Below are positions 1-8,063 of a stretch of DNA of 64,000 nt, piece by piece. The stretch is from positions 248,001 through 312,000 of the forward strand of contig NZ_JPME01000018.1 of the NCBI RefSeq assembly GCF_000732605.1, in the 5' to 3' direction. The stretch is from Lacrimispora celerecrescens (lineage in GTDB: Bacteria; Bacillota; Clostridia; Lachnospirales; Lachnospiraceae). Made by a program: the position numbers and the translations under genes. How positions within the stretch are numbered: position 1 is the stretch's first letter; each line of letters starts with the position of its first letter. Below the pieces are notes generated by a model, which saw only the letters and a list, made by a program, of their open reading frames with translations, did not search any database and was not told the origin of the DNA.

Positions 1-522
1 ATAAAACTCAATGTCCTGTGCCATGGCATAAAGCCGCTCCGGCTCCCAGCCCGGAAGGGAGTATCCTCTGGCTTTTCCTTCCATAGCCTTTGCCATCTTT
101 TCCGGGTTCATCTGAAGAACCTCATCATGGCGGTAAGCCATAACATAGCTTCCGTCTTCTGTCCGATAAGCAAGATCACTCCGTGCCCAGTCCATCACAG
201 GCATAAAGTTATAGCAGAGACATTTGACCCCTACAAGGCTTAAATGCTCCAGGGTCTTTATATAAGCATCTATATACCCATCCCTAGTAGAAAGGCCTTT
301 CTTTATGTCTTCATGAATATTGACGCTTTCGATAACCTCCATCTCAAGACCGGCCTCATGAATCTCCTGTTTCAGGGCTTTTAAGGTCTCTAACGGCCAT
401 ACTTGTCCCACGGGTACCTTTGGCAGGCAGGTGGCCACACCGGAAACTCCCGGTGTCTGGCGGATCTGTTCAAGGGTCACGCTGTCATCCCCAAAGGGAA
501 ACCAACGCATAATCATTTTCAT
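1..522 (-). CDS. uxuA: Mannonate dehydratase, N-terminal part (cut by window edge)
   Basis: UxuA dehydrates D-mannonate to 2-keto-3-deoxygluconate in the glucuronate branch of hexuronate catabolism, in the cytosol. I translated 174 codons open from the ATG at 522 to base 1. The family N-terminus MKMIMRWFPFGDDSVTL is present, and so is a YNFMPVMDWARSDL segment typical of UxuA. A GGAGG ribosome site lies just upstream of the ATG. The family is about 350 residues, so roughly half is outside the window. The promoter carries a palindrome that also occurs, imperfectly, in front of the neighbouring GntR gene, so this regulator probably controls uxuA. Family assignment is secure; the regulation is inferred. 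Confidence 0.93.
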   Translation of the reverse strand, partial: MKMIMRWFPFGDDSVTLEQIRQTPGVSGVATCLPKVPVGQVWPLETLKALKQEIHEAGLEMEVIESVNIHEDIKKGLSTRDGYIDAYIKTLEHLSLVGVKCLCYNFMPVMDWARSDLAYRTEDGSYVMAYRHDEVLQMNPEKMAKAMEGKARGYSLPGWEPERLYAMAQDIEFY

Positions 523-597
523 GTTTGAATACCTCCGTTTCCTTGCTCCTTATTCTTTTCTAAACGCAATTGTTTGTGACTATCCAGTCCTAGCATA

Positions 598-626
598 AGT
601 ATATATCTAGTATACTAGTAGTTCAA
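598..626 (-). promoter_or_regulatory. uxuA promoter with GntR-type operator in the spacer
   Basis: On the minus strand a -35 TTGAAC (621-626) and a -10 TATACT (598-603) are 17 bases apart. The spacer holds a perfect 12-base palindrome, CTAGTATACTAG (607-618). A related site lies upstream of the gntR gene. GntR/FCD regulators commonly bind GTATAC-centred palindromes, so binding here should block RNA polymerase. Confidence 0.75.
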
Positions 627-713
627 TCAGCAGATTTCATAAATATCTTCTTTTTTTTTTGTATATAATGTATAGATGTTGATTTTTTCCAAAACCTAAC
701 ATCAAATCGACGC

Positions 714-763
714 AAAAAAGCGGTAATAAGAGATGGGGACTACCCACCCTTATTACCGCTTTT
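714..763 (-). terminator. Rho-independent terminator of the GntR gene
   Basis: A 14-bp stem (717-730 with about 750-763) around a loop of roughly 18 bases is followed on the minus strand by a T-run (CTTTTTTG). It separates the GntR transcript from the uxuA promoter. Confidence 0.85.
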
Positions 764-792
764 ATTATTTTTTATGAATCAGAAAGGCAACA

Positions 793-1467
793 TCACAGAA
801 AATACTCTGAATATTCTTTTCGCAAAGCTTCCTCATCGATTTTATATCTGGATAAATGCTTTTCCATCAATTCTTTTGCCTTGACTCCGTCCTTTGCAGC
901 AATGGCGTCCACAATGGCATGATGGTCGGAAATTGTCTTCAAATCCTTTACCGCAATCAAAGACATGCTGCGTATCCTGTCAAAATGAATGGTAATGCTG
1001 TCCATGAGCTGATAAACCTGGTCTTTGCCGGTTATGTGAAACAGCAGCCGGTGAAATTCATCATCCAGCTTAAGTAGCCGCTCCGGAGAACGATTTTCCA
1101 GATAAAACTCCTGAAGCTTCACATTCTCGTTAAGCTGCATAACCGCTTCTTCCCCAGCCGTCTTACAGGCCAGCTCCACAACTGCGCATTCCAGGACATT
1201 GCGCATAAAAATCGCCTCTTCCACCAGCTTATAATCGATCAAAGCCACTGCGCTTCCCTTTTGAGGATAAATTTCAACGATTTTCACCTTTGACAACTCA
1301 ATCAAGGCTTCTCTTACCGGAGTCCGGGACAAATTCATTTCTGAGGATAATTCATTTTCACTCAGCATACTTCCCGGAACCAGATCAAGATGTATGATAT
1401 TATCCTTTAACATCCGGAGTGCATATTCCCTTCCTGTCTCTTTGGAATACCGTTCTGTCAGCCGCAT
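793..1467 (-). CDS. GntR-family (FCD) transcriptional regulator
   Basis: A 224-residue DNA-binding regulator. Residues about 10-75 form the winged helix-turn-helix (SENELSSEMNLSRTPVREAL is the recognition region). Residues about 83-210 form the all-helical FCD effector domain, with a metal-site pattern at Asp135, His139, His182 and His204. The family senses sugar acids or other carboxylates. Its neighbour is uxuA, and both have GTATAC-centred palindromes at their promoters, so a hexuronate-pathway regulator with autoregulation is the simplest reading. The effector cannot be read from the sequence. Confidence 0.9.
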   Translation of the reverse strand: MRLTERYSKETGREYALRMLKDNIIHLDLVPGSMLSENELSSEMNLSRTPVREALIELSKVKIVEIYPQKGSAVALIDYKLVEEAIFMRNVLECAVVELACKTAGEEAVMQLNENVKLQEFYLENRSPERLLKLDDEFHRLLFHITGKDQVYQLMDSITIHFDRIRSMSLIAVKDLKTISDHHAIVDAIAAKDGVKAKELMEKHLSRYKIDEEALRKEYSEYFL

Positions 1468-1502
1468 ACCATGACCTCTTTTCTCAAATTCTGTTCATAC
1501 TT

Positions 1503-1547
1503 AGAATAAGCGAAATCAATCTCAATGTCAAGCACTAGTATACAAGT
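1503..1547 (-). promoter_or_regulatory. Promoter and operator of the GntR gene
   Basis: The minus strand has -35 TTGACA (1526-1531), a 17-base spacer and -10 TATTCT (1503-1508). Immediately upstream lies ACTAGTATACAAGT (1534-1547), an imperfect palindrome sharing its TAGTATAC core with the uxuA operator. This suggests autoregulation. Confidence 0.7.
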
Positions 1548-1583
1548 ACGCTGTATCCAAAAAGCTCCGGCCACCGGATGATC

Positions 1584-3461
1584 CTAATATCTCATAGGAA
1601 TGATTTCTAAATATTCCTTAACCGTAGCACCTGCAAGGAACATATCAATGATCTGTTTTCCTAACGGATTTAAATCATCGGTATAGTATTTCATCAGCTC
1701 CTGTTTAAAGAAATCTGTCAGGATCTTTGCTCCGTCGTCGTATCCCTGAGTGCCTACTTCCTGCTGCGTCTCAGGCCTTAAAAATGCTCTTCTGATGTAC
1801 TGGCCGTCAATTTTTAAGGAATCAAGGCCAAAGCCAAGAAGCGGACAGCGAGCTTCCACAAGATGCTCCGGTTTAAACTTGGCGCTGCCTCGGCGGGCAA
1901 TGTACTCCCTGGCAACCCACTGGGGCATAAAGCTCACTTCATATGCACCGATATGCTGGTTGGGAATCAGGACATACCGGGTATTGGTTGAATTTAAAAT
2001 CTGGTCAAGCAAAAGGTTGGCCTGGGTCACCATCTTACCGGTTGCAAAAGGCCAGTAGGAGCCCACACCTTCACTGGTCATTTCAAGGGAATCGATGATA
2101 CTTGGATTATTGAATCCTCTCGGAGCCACAAGACGCCATAACCATGCCAATGCCGGAGGCAGTATGTGGAGAATACCAAGAATTCCATATGTCGGGTTTT
2201 CCTTTGTACATGCAGGAGTCCGAACGCCAAAGCTTCTCACGTCTACTTCCACAGGGGTATCAATGGCTTTAGGAACCAGTCTTCTAGGTAAAACAACACG
2301 GGGGTTGGGACAAGGCTTTCCGTTTTGATCCAGGGTATGTTCCCAAACCAGACAGGTGGCACCGGGTACTGCCTGCATGTTTAAGAAGATAAGGGGCTCT
2401 TCCGGCTGGATCAATATTTTCTCATATTGAGGAGAGGAACCATAGCATTTGATGTTATCCAGGCGCAAGAACCATGCGGATTCTGCATCCTTGACCACCA
2501 GCTTTTTACTGTCGTTCTGCATTTTGGGATGACATAATGCCATGTCATCTGTCACAGGGATCAGTTCGCAGGTTTCACTTAATACCAGATAGTTTTTTTC
2601 ACCTGTAACCGTATTTCTTCCTAATATAGCTCTGCCATCCATTTCCTTATGAATGTCTTCGATCATTTCACTTTTTCCGCCGCCGGAAGCACCTTCGTGC
2701 ATGATGACGATCTCATTGTCATAAGGTGTGATCACTTTTACCGTTGATGCATGTGCCGTTACCCAGCCTTCTTCTTCTCCAATATTAAGAAGAACTCCGT
2801 AGATGCCCTTTTTGGCACTAGGGCCGGGATATAAATTATAGGAATAAACTTCATGGATACCATCCAGGCGGTTATGAACCACGATCTGCTTTCCGTCAAA
2901 ATGGGTATGTCTGAACGGAGGAGCCAGAAATACAACCGCTCTTGGATTAAAGTCGGAAGAAATCTCGTCAATATTTAAAAATCCCTGCAGATCTGCTAGC
3001 CCGGCTGCGAAAAATCCGGCGTTTAAGGGTGCGATCAGGATAGAATCATATCCATACTCAAGTCCGCCTGACTTAAATGGGAAAAAGATCAACTCCTGCT
3101 TTTTCAGCCAGTCAAAGGTTTCCGTTCTTAAGGTTTCAAAATCAGAATGATATACCTCCTCGTATCTGGGTTTATCCGTTGGTTTATGATCCGCAATTAA
3201 CAGACAGTCAGGATCGCGTCTTCTCATGTAGTCGTCCGCATAATTGACTACGACTCCGTTTTTACACTTCGTAGCAGTTGCTTCCAATACATTGCCTTTG
3301 CCTTCCACTTCATATTCAATGAAAAATTCGGTATTTTCAGAATTTCCCATTGCCAGCGTCAGCAAATCTTCCCTGGTCTTTGGAATGACGACACCTTTTG
3401 ACTCAGCCAATATATCTGTTACATACTCGGGTAAATTCATATCACGTAAACATTCCAGCAT
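1584..3461 (-). CDS. DUF4914-like, PEP-carboxykinase-related protein
   Basis: A 625-residue cytosolic protein. It carries a P-loop, GASGGGKSE, near residues 257-265, resembling the kinase loop of ATP-dependent PEP carboxykinase, and an adjacent stretch (GRAILGRNTVTGEKN) that fits a nucleotide fold. I recognise it as the clostridial DUF4914 type, related to PEP carboxykinase; its reaction is not established from sequence. The open frame extends to 3530, but I chose the ATG at 3461 because GGAGG sits at the right distance upstream of it and the upstream residues look non-coding. It stands alone, followed by the divergently spaced GntR promoter. A true PEP carboxykinase is the main alternative. 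Confidence 0.7.
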   Translation of the reverse strand: MLECLRDMNLPEYVTDILAESKGVVIPKTREDLLTLAMGNSENTEFFIEYEVEGKGNVLEATATKCKNGVVVNYADDYMRRRDPDCLLIADHKPTDKPRYEEVYHSDFETLRTETFDWLKKQELIFFPFKSGGLEYGYDSILIAPLNAGFFAAGLADLQGFLNIDEISSDFNPRAVVFLAPPFRHTHFDGKQIVVHNRLDGIHEVYSYNLYPGPSAKKGIYGVLLNIGEEEGWVTAHASTVKVITPYDNEIVIMHEGASGGGKSEMIEDIHKEMDGRAILGRNTVTGEKNYLVLSETCELIPVTDDMALCHPKMQNDSKKLVVKDAESAWFLRLDNIKCYGSSPQYEKILIQPEEPLIFLNMQAVPGATCLVWEHTLDQNGKPCPNPRVVLPRRLVPKAIDTPVEVDVRSFGVRTPACTKENPTYGILGILHILPPALAWLWRLVAPRGFNNPSIIDSLEMTSEGVGSYWPFATGKMVTQANLLLDQILNSTNTRYVLIPNQHIGAYEVSFMPQWVAREYIARRGSAKFKPEHLVEARCPLLGFGLDSLKIDGQYIRRAFLRPETQQEVGTQGYDDGAKILTDFFKQELMKYYTDDLNPLGKQIIDMFLAGATVKEYLEIIPMRY

Positions 3462-3731
3462 ATTTTCCTCCGTTCCTGCGCAAGCCCTTATGCACATCTG
3501 TAGTTCGCGCCAAATATGGGGGCGGCGCAAACCATGTAGTTAAAATGATCTTCTTCAACCTTTGTTTCCCAATTTTATTAAGTATTACATAGTTTCTATT
3601 TTAATATTCCAGGCATGTGATTGTTCTAGCTATTTTTCCAAATGCCCTTTACAAAATCATGCCGAATACCTTCTTATTTCGTTGTTAAAGTATTCTCCTA
3701 TTCATTCATCGCCTCCTCCTTCGATATATAT
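3462..3731. other. Intergenic leader of the DUF4914-like gene
   Basis: About 270 bases upstream of the DUF4914-like gene. AT-rich; I see the GGAGG ribosome site at about 3466-3472 but no convincing -35/-10 pair, riboswitch or conserved small reading frame. Confidence 0.4.
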
Positions 3732-3766
3732 AAAGCCGATATCCAGTTCATGGATATCGGCTTACT
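3732..3766 (-). terminator. Hairpin terminator after the MpsC-like gene
   Basis: AAGCCGATATCCA pairs with TGGATATCGGCTT around a 5-base loop. On the minus strand it is followed by TTTATATATAT. It lies just past the stop of the 3808-4173 gene. Confidence 0.75.
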
Positions 3767-3807
3767 TACAACTTAGAATTAATTCTACTTTGTGACGTCT
3801 TCCGGTG

Positions 3808-4173
3808 TTATTTAGCTGTATATAGCTCTTCCAAATTTCTATCAACCGTAATAACAATGATCTTTTCACCTGTTTTCGTGCTGATATCCGAGTGAGTGCT
3901 GATAATTGACACATCCATAACATCTGTTAATATTTTCTCCAGATATTCTCTTCCGCCCTCGAACAGGGAAGTCCGGACTTTCTTAAGCAGCTCAATACCC
4001 TGCGCGCTTTCCGTCAGTTTCTTTTCTGAAGGGCTTAAGAATCCAATTAACCTGACTATGATCATATCATTTAATACATAGGTACGGATCGTCTTTGGAC
4101 CCCTTCCCATATATTCAACTTCAAATTTACTGACAACTTCACTGATTTTAGCTTCCAGCTGACCTTTTGTCAT
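3808..4173 (-). CDS. MpsC / DUF2294 family protein
   Basis: A 121-residue single-domain protein without signal peptide or membrane segment. The pattern GRGPKTIRTYVLNDMIIVRL followed by a helix and a C-terminal strand pair is that of the DUF2294 family, renamed after MpsC of the staphylococcal MpsABC membrane-potential-generating system. No mpsA or mpsB partner is visible nearby, so that role cannot be assumed here. Monocistronic, with its own terminator. Confidence 0.7.
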   Translation of the reverse strand: MTKGQLEAKISEVVSKFEVEYMGRGPKTIRTYVLNDMIIVRLIGFLSPSEKKLTESAQGIELLKKVRTSLFEGGREYLEKILTDVMDVSIISTHSDISTKTGEKIIVITVDRNLEELYTAK

Positions 4174-4305
4174 ATTACATCACCTGTCAGATACAATATC
4201 ATGAAAATCTGGGCCTGTCAATGATTTTTTAATTAACGAAAGTTAACATTTTATCGGACACTTAGATTTCAATCGGCTCCGGCAATCGACCAGCCCCCTC
4301 CAATC

Positions 4306-4334
4306 TTGACCAAAGAAAATAGATATAGTATCAT
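4306..4334 (+). promoter_or_regulatory. Promoter of the ABC exporter operon
   Basis: -35 TTGACC (4306-4311), 17-base spacer, -10 TATCAT (4329-4334), followed by an AAAAGGGGG ribosome site before the ATG at 4369. Confidence 0.65.
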
Positions 4335-4368
4335 GAAGTTAAGCACATTTTAAAAGGGGGCATCAATA

Positions 4369-6132
4369 ATGAGCCAGCCAAAACAGATCGAAAAAGTTAC
4401 TAAGCCCGACCACATCCTGTCCTATTTTAAACTGGAGCTATGGCCGCTATTATTAGTCACGGTATCAGGTATCTTTTATAACGTTGGTATGATTGCCGGA
4501 CCCTATTTTGAAGGGAGGCTGGCACAATGCCTGTTCGATATCATGAATGGGTATCAGACCTTTTCTGCCATGATATCGCTTGCAGTCACTTACCTGGCCG
4601 TTATTCTCGCCGTTCAGCTGATGCGCTGCATCAAACGGTTTTATGTACGGCGGTTCGCCAATGATACAAGCCGCAACATGCGGCATATGCTGTATAACAG
4701 TTTGGTAAATATGAGCCAGGAGGAACTGAAGCAGGAAAGCCTTGGTGCTATCATGACCAAAGCAGTGACCGATGTGGACGCATGCGTGGAGGGAATGCGG
4801 AAATTTACCACGGAAATATTTGATACCGGCGTGGTACTGGCATCTTATCTTGCCATGCTTTTTGTTTATGACTGGCGGCTGGCTTTGCTTTCCGGTATCT
4901 TTACACCCATTGCCTATTTCATTGCAGGGCAGCTGAAAATTCGCATCACACAGTATAATATGGAATATAAGAAAAGTGCAGGCCGGTTAAACAGTTCCAC
5001 CATGGACAGAATTTCTAATTCCATTACCTACCGTGTGTATGGCTGTGAGCCAAACCGTGACAGTGCTTACGAAACTCATCTTGCGGATTATGAGAAACGT
5101 GCAGTTTCAGCAAACCTATGGGGAAGTGCCATGCAGCCGATTTACAACATTATCTCCATGTGTGGCGCAGTTTTGATTATTTATTCAGGTTCTAAAAACG
5201 TGCTTGGAACCGGTTGGGCCAACTGGAACATCGCGGCGTTTACTACTTTTCTTTCCTGTTTTACAAAAATGGCCCTCAAATCCTCCAAAGCAGCTAATCT
5301 GTTCAATGCCGTGCAAAAGGCACAAGTTTCATGGGTAAGAATTAAACCGCTGATGAAAGAATATGTGGAACAGAATACGGATTCCGCCATCGACTTTTCA
5401 AAACCTGGGGGACTCACGGTATCTGGCTTATCCCTGGGTTGGCCGGGTGGCCCTAAAATCCTCAAAGGCCTTTCCTTTTCTGCCGGCCCCGGGCAAATCC
5501 TTGGTGTGTCAGGGCCTGTGGCAAGCGGTAAATCTGCACTGGGCAAAGCCTTGATTGGAGAAGTTCCCTATGAAGGCAGCATCCGTGTGGGAGAACGGGA
5601 ACTCTCCACTCTGAGCGGCTACGAACGCAGCAGACTGATTTCCTACATGGGGCATCAGCCGGACCTGGTAAGTGACAGTATTGAGGAGAACATCCGTCTT
5701 GGAGAACATGGGAGCATTGCCCCTTATCTGCAGGCAGTATGTTTCGGGAAAGAGGTGTCACAAATGCCCCAGGGAGCAGCTACTTCAGTAGGCAGCGGGG
5801 GAATAAAGCTTTCAGGCGGTCAGCAGGCACGAACCGCTCTGGCCCGCACACTTTATAATGCACAGCACATTTTAATTTTGGATGATCCCTTTTCCGCGGT
5901 TGACCGCGGCACGGAGCAGAAAATCTTTGAAAATCTGCGTACATTGGCTGCGGATAAAATCGTGATACTCATTTCCCATAGGCTATATCTGTTTCCCACC
6001 TTGGATAAGGTGCTGTTTTTAGACGGCGGCAGAGGAGTTTTTTCTACCCATGACGATTTGATGGAGAAAAATCCCACTTATGCAGAATTGTATCATGCAC
6101 AGATGGAGGGGGAGATGCAAAATGAAGAATAA
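4369..6132 (+). CDS. ABC exporter half-transporter, first subunit
   Basis: A 587-residue fused membrane/ATPase half-transporter. Residues about 30-330 hold the six-helix type IV ABC exporter domain. The nucleotide-binding domain has Walker A GPVASGKS near 382, signature LSGGQQ near 481, Walker B LILDDP near 502 and H-loop ISHR near 534. The catalytic glutamate after Walker B is replaced by Asp, which is typical of the degenerate-site subunit of heterodimeric exporters. The next gene overlaps it by 11 bases and supplies the other subunit. Probable drug or peptide export; substrate unknown. Confidence 0.9.
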   Translation: MSQPKQIEKVTKPDHILSYFKLELWPLLLVTVSGIFYNVGMIAGPYFEGRLAQCLFDIMNGYQTFSAMISLAVTYLAVILAVQLMRCIKRFYVRRFANDTSRNMRHMLYNSLVNMSQEELKQESLGAIMTKAVTDVDACVEGMRKFTTEIFDTGVVLASYLAMLFVYDWRLALLSGIFTPIAYFIAGQLKIRITQYNMEYKKSAGRLNSSTMDRISNSITYRVYGCEPNRDSAYETHLADYEKRAVSANLWGSAMQPIYNIISMCGAVLIIYSGSKNVLGTGWANWNIAAFTTFLSCFTKMALKSSKAANLFNAVQKAQVSWVRIKPLMKEYVEQNTDSAIDFSKPGGLTVSGLSLGWPGGPKILKGLSFSAGPGQILGVSGPVASGKSALGKALIGEVPYEGSIRVGERELSTLSGYERSRLISYMGHQPDLVSDSIEENIRLGEHGSIAPYLQAVCFGKEVSQMPQGAATSVGSGGIKLSGGQQARTALARTLYNAQHILILDDPFSAVDRGTEQKIFENLRTLAADKIVILISHRLYLFPTLDKVLFLDGGRGVFSTHDDLMEKNPTYAELYHAQMEGEMQNEE

Positions 6133-7783
6133 GAACAGTCTTGGCTCTGTGCTGAGAAAAATCATCTCCTCTTCCAAATGGATGACCCTTACGACGGTGA
6201 TCATCATCGCAGGAGCGATTGCAACAGCCCTTCTCCCACCGTTGGTTTTGGAACGCATCGTCAATCGGCTGACTGCCCATCAGCCGATCCCACTCTATCT
6301 CGCACTGATCTATTTTGGACTGCTGGCGCTTTCGGGTTTATTGGAGTCTGGTCAGAACGTGATGATCACCGTGTTTGGTCAAAAGGTCACCCACGGCCTT
6401 CGAAGTGAAATGTGTGCCAAGCTCCAGCGTCTGCCTGCCGCCTATTTTGCACGGCACGAGGCAGGCAAAACTACTTCTCGTTTTGTAAATGATGTGGATG
6501 TGGTAGATTCGCTGTTCACCAATGGCATTATCAGTATGTTTGCCGATGCCTGCAAGGTACTTAGTATCCTGGCAGTCATCTTTTATAAAAGCTTGGGGCT
6601 TGGCATTCTGATGCTGTGGGTCACACCGCTGTTGTTTGTCATGACGCGCCTGTTCCAGAAGCGGATACTGAAGGCACAGCTTGCAAACCGCGCAGCAGTG
6701 GGTAATGTCAATAATCATGTGCCTGAGACAATACGGACGATCCGCATGATCCGCACCCTGTTCCGGCAGAAATACATGGAGCAGAAATATGATGATTACA
6801 TTGAAGAAAGCTACCACGCAACAGATAAGTCAAACCTTTATGATTCCATTTATTCTCCCATTGTTATCTTCATCAGCTCTTGCGTAATTGCGGTGATGAT
6901 GATATGCGCCGCTCTGGGCGGACAGGTGCAGCAGTTCTTTGGTGTCACCGTCGGTACTGCAGTAGCCATCATCGCTTATGTGAATAAGGTGTTTGACCCT
7001 CTGGAAAGTATTGGTATGGAGATTCAAAACATCCAATCCGCTGTTGCAGGAGTAAAGAGAATCAACGAATTCTTAAATGAGCCGGAACGGGAAAAAACAG
7101 ACGAATCGGTTACCGGTAAGGGACCAATTCCAAACACAAAACCCTGTATCTGCTTTGATCATGTAAGCTTTTGCTATGATAAGGAAAATACCGTGTTAAA
7201 CGACCTTTGCTTTAAGGTAGAAAGCGACGAAGCGGTCACCCTTGTGGGCAGAACGGGCGCGGGAAAAAGCACGATCTTCCGTTTGCTGCTGGGTCTGTAT
7301 TGTCCTAATGAAGGGCGAGTGCTTGTAGACGGTGTGGAGGCCTCTAAAATCCCAGATACCAGGAAGAGAAAGCTGTTCGGCTATGTGGAACAGTCATTCC
7401 ATTCCGTATCAGGCACGATGGCAGAACAGATTTCTTTGTTTGATCCTGCCATCAGCCAAAAACAGGTGGAGGATGCTGCAAGACTGGTTGGACTTCACGA
7501 AAGCATTTTGGCACTCCCGGAAGGTTATAATACCCCTGTGGAAAAAGCCATCTTTTCGCAGGGGCAGTTTCAACTGCTTTCCATTGCCCGGGCGGTAGCC
7601 GCCTCTCCAGAAATTCTGCTGTTGGATGAAATTACGGCAAGCCTTGACAGCGATACGGAACGCAGAATATTGGACGCTTTAGAGCGTGCCTGCGAAGGCA
7701 GAACAGTACTTTCCATATCCCACCGCCTGCACGTAAATACCCGGAATTATCGAATAATAGAAATAGGTAGTAAATGCTTGTAA
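6122..7783 (+). CDS. ABC exporter half-transporter, second subunit
   Basis: A 553-residue fused membrane/ATPase subunit. I start it at ATG 6122, preceded by GGAGGGGGAG, rather than the longer frame from 6080; it overlaps the previous gene by 11 bases, implying translational coupling. Walker A GRTGAGKST is near residue 376. Walker B LLLDEI keeps the catalytic Glu, but the signature is FSQGQ instead of LSGGQ. Together with the Asp-for-Glu change in the partner this gives one canonical and one degenerate ATP site, as in TM287/288-type heterodimers. Substrate unknown; neighbours are other export/resistance genes. Confidence 0.9.
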   Translation: MKNKNSLGSVLRKIISSSKWMTLTTVIIIAGAIATALLPPLVLERIVNRLTAHQPIPLYLALIYFGLLALSGLLESGQNVMITVFGQKVTHGLRSEMCAKLQRLPAAYFARHEAGKTTSRFVNDVDVVDSLFTNGIISMFADACKVLSILAVIFYKSLGLGILMLWVTPLLFVMTRLFQKRILKAQLANRAAVGNVNNHVPETIRTIRMIRTLFRQKYMEQKYDDYIEESYHATDKSNLYDSIYSPIVIFISSCVIAVMMICAALGGQVQQFFGVTVGTAVAIIAYVNKVFDPLESIGMEIQNIQSAVAGVKRINEFLNEPEREKTDESVTGKGPIPNTKPCICFDHVSFCYDKENTVLNDLCFKVESDEAVTLVGRTGAGKSTIFRLLLGLYCPNEGRVLVDGVEASKIPDTRKRKLFGYVEQSFHSVSGTMAEQISLFDPAISQKQVEDAARLVGLHESILALPEGYNTPVEKAIFSQGQFQLLSIARAVAASPEILLLDEITASLDSDTERRILDALERACEGRTVLSISHRLHVNTRNYRIIEIGSKCL

Positions 7784-7858
7784 TTTTAATGATACCTGCA
7801 ATATGATGATTCGCTTATCATTTTAGGATTCCGTATAGTTTTCTGGCCTCAGATATGG

Positions 7859-7864
7859 TAAAAT
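7859..7864 (+). promoter_or_regulatory. Extended -10 box upstream of the MFS leader
   Basis: TGG followed by TAAAAT is an extended -10 motif; the -35 (about 7836-7841) is poor. Transcription from about 7871 would include the leader peptide and hairpins before the MFS gene. Confidence 0.45.
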
Positions 7865-7929
7865 AAATGAAATTACTTTTAAGTGATTTTGATTAGAAAC
7901 GAAAACCGTAAATATAAAGGAGAATAAAA

Positions 7930-7968
7930 ATGCTGCTCTGTATTGGCACCGCTCCGTGCAAAGTCTGA
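7930..7968 (+). CDS. Leader peptide of the MFS exporter gene (12 aa)
   Basis: ATG at 7930 follows AAAGGAG (7916-7922) with a 7-base gap, an excellent ribosome site for so short a frame. The product reads MLLCIGTAPCKV and stops at TGA 7966-7968. Its last codons form the 5' arm of two alternative hairpins, and it precedes an exporter gene. This is the arrangement of leader peptides that control resistance genes by ribosome stalling. The inducer is unknown. Confidence 0.7.
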   Translation: MLLCIGTAPCKV

Positions 7969-8063
7969 AACGGACGAAACTGCACGGAGTAGATTGAATT
8001 CGTCCGTTGGACTTTGCACTTTCAATAAATCATAAAGATTTTATTTGAAAAAGGAGCAAAGTC
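7952..8063 (+). promoter_or_regulatory. Attenuator: three competing RNA pairings before the MFS start
   Basis: Pairing 1: CTCCGTGCA (7952-7960) with TGCACGGAG (7981-7989). Pairing 2: 7956-7965 plus 7969-7978 with 7999-8008 plus 8010-8019, about 20 bp with a small internal loop. Pairing 3: GACTTTGC (8010-8017) with GCAAAGTC (8056-8063), which lies between the AAGGAG ribosome site (8051-8056) and the ATG at 8064. Pairings 1 and 2 exclude each other, as do 2 and 3. No T-run follows pairing 2, so translational control is more likely than termination. Confidence 0.7.
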
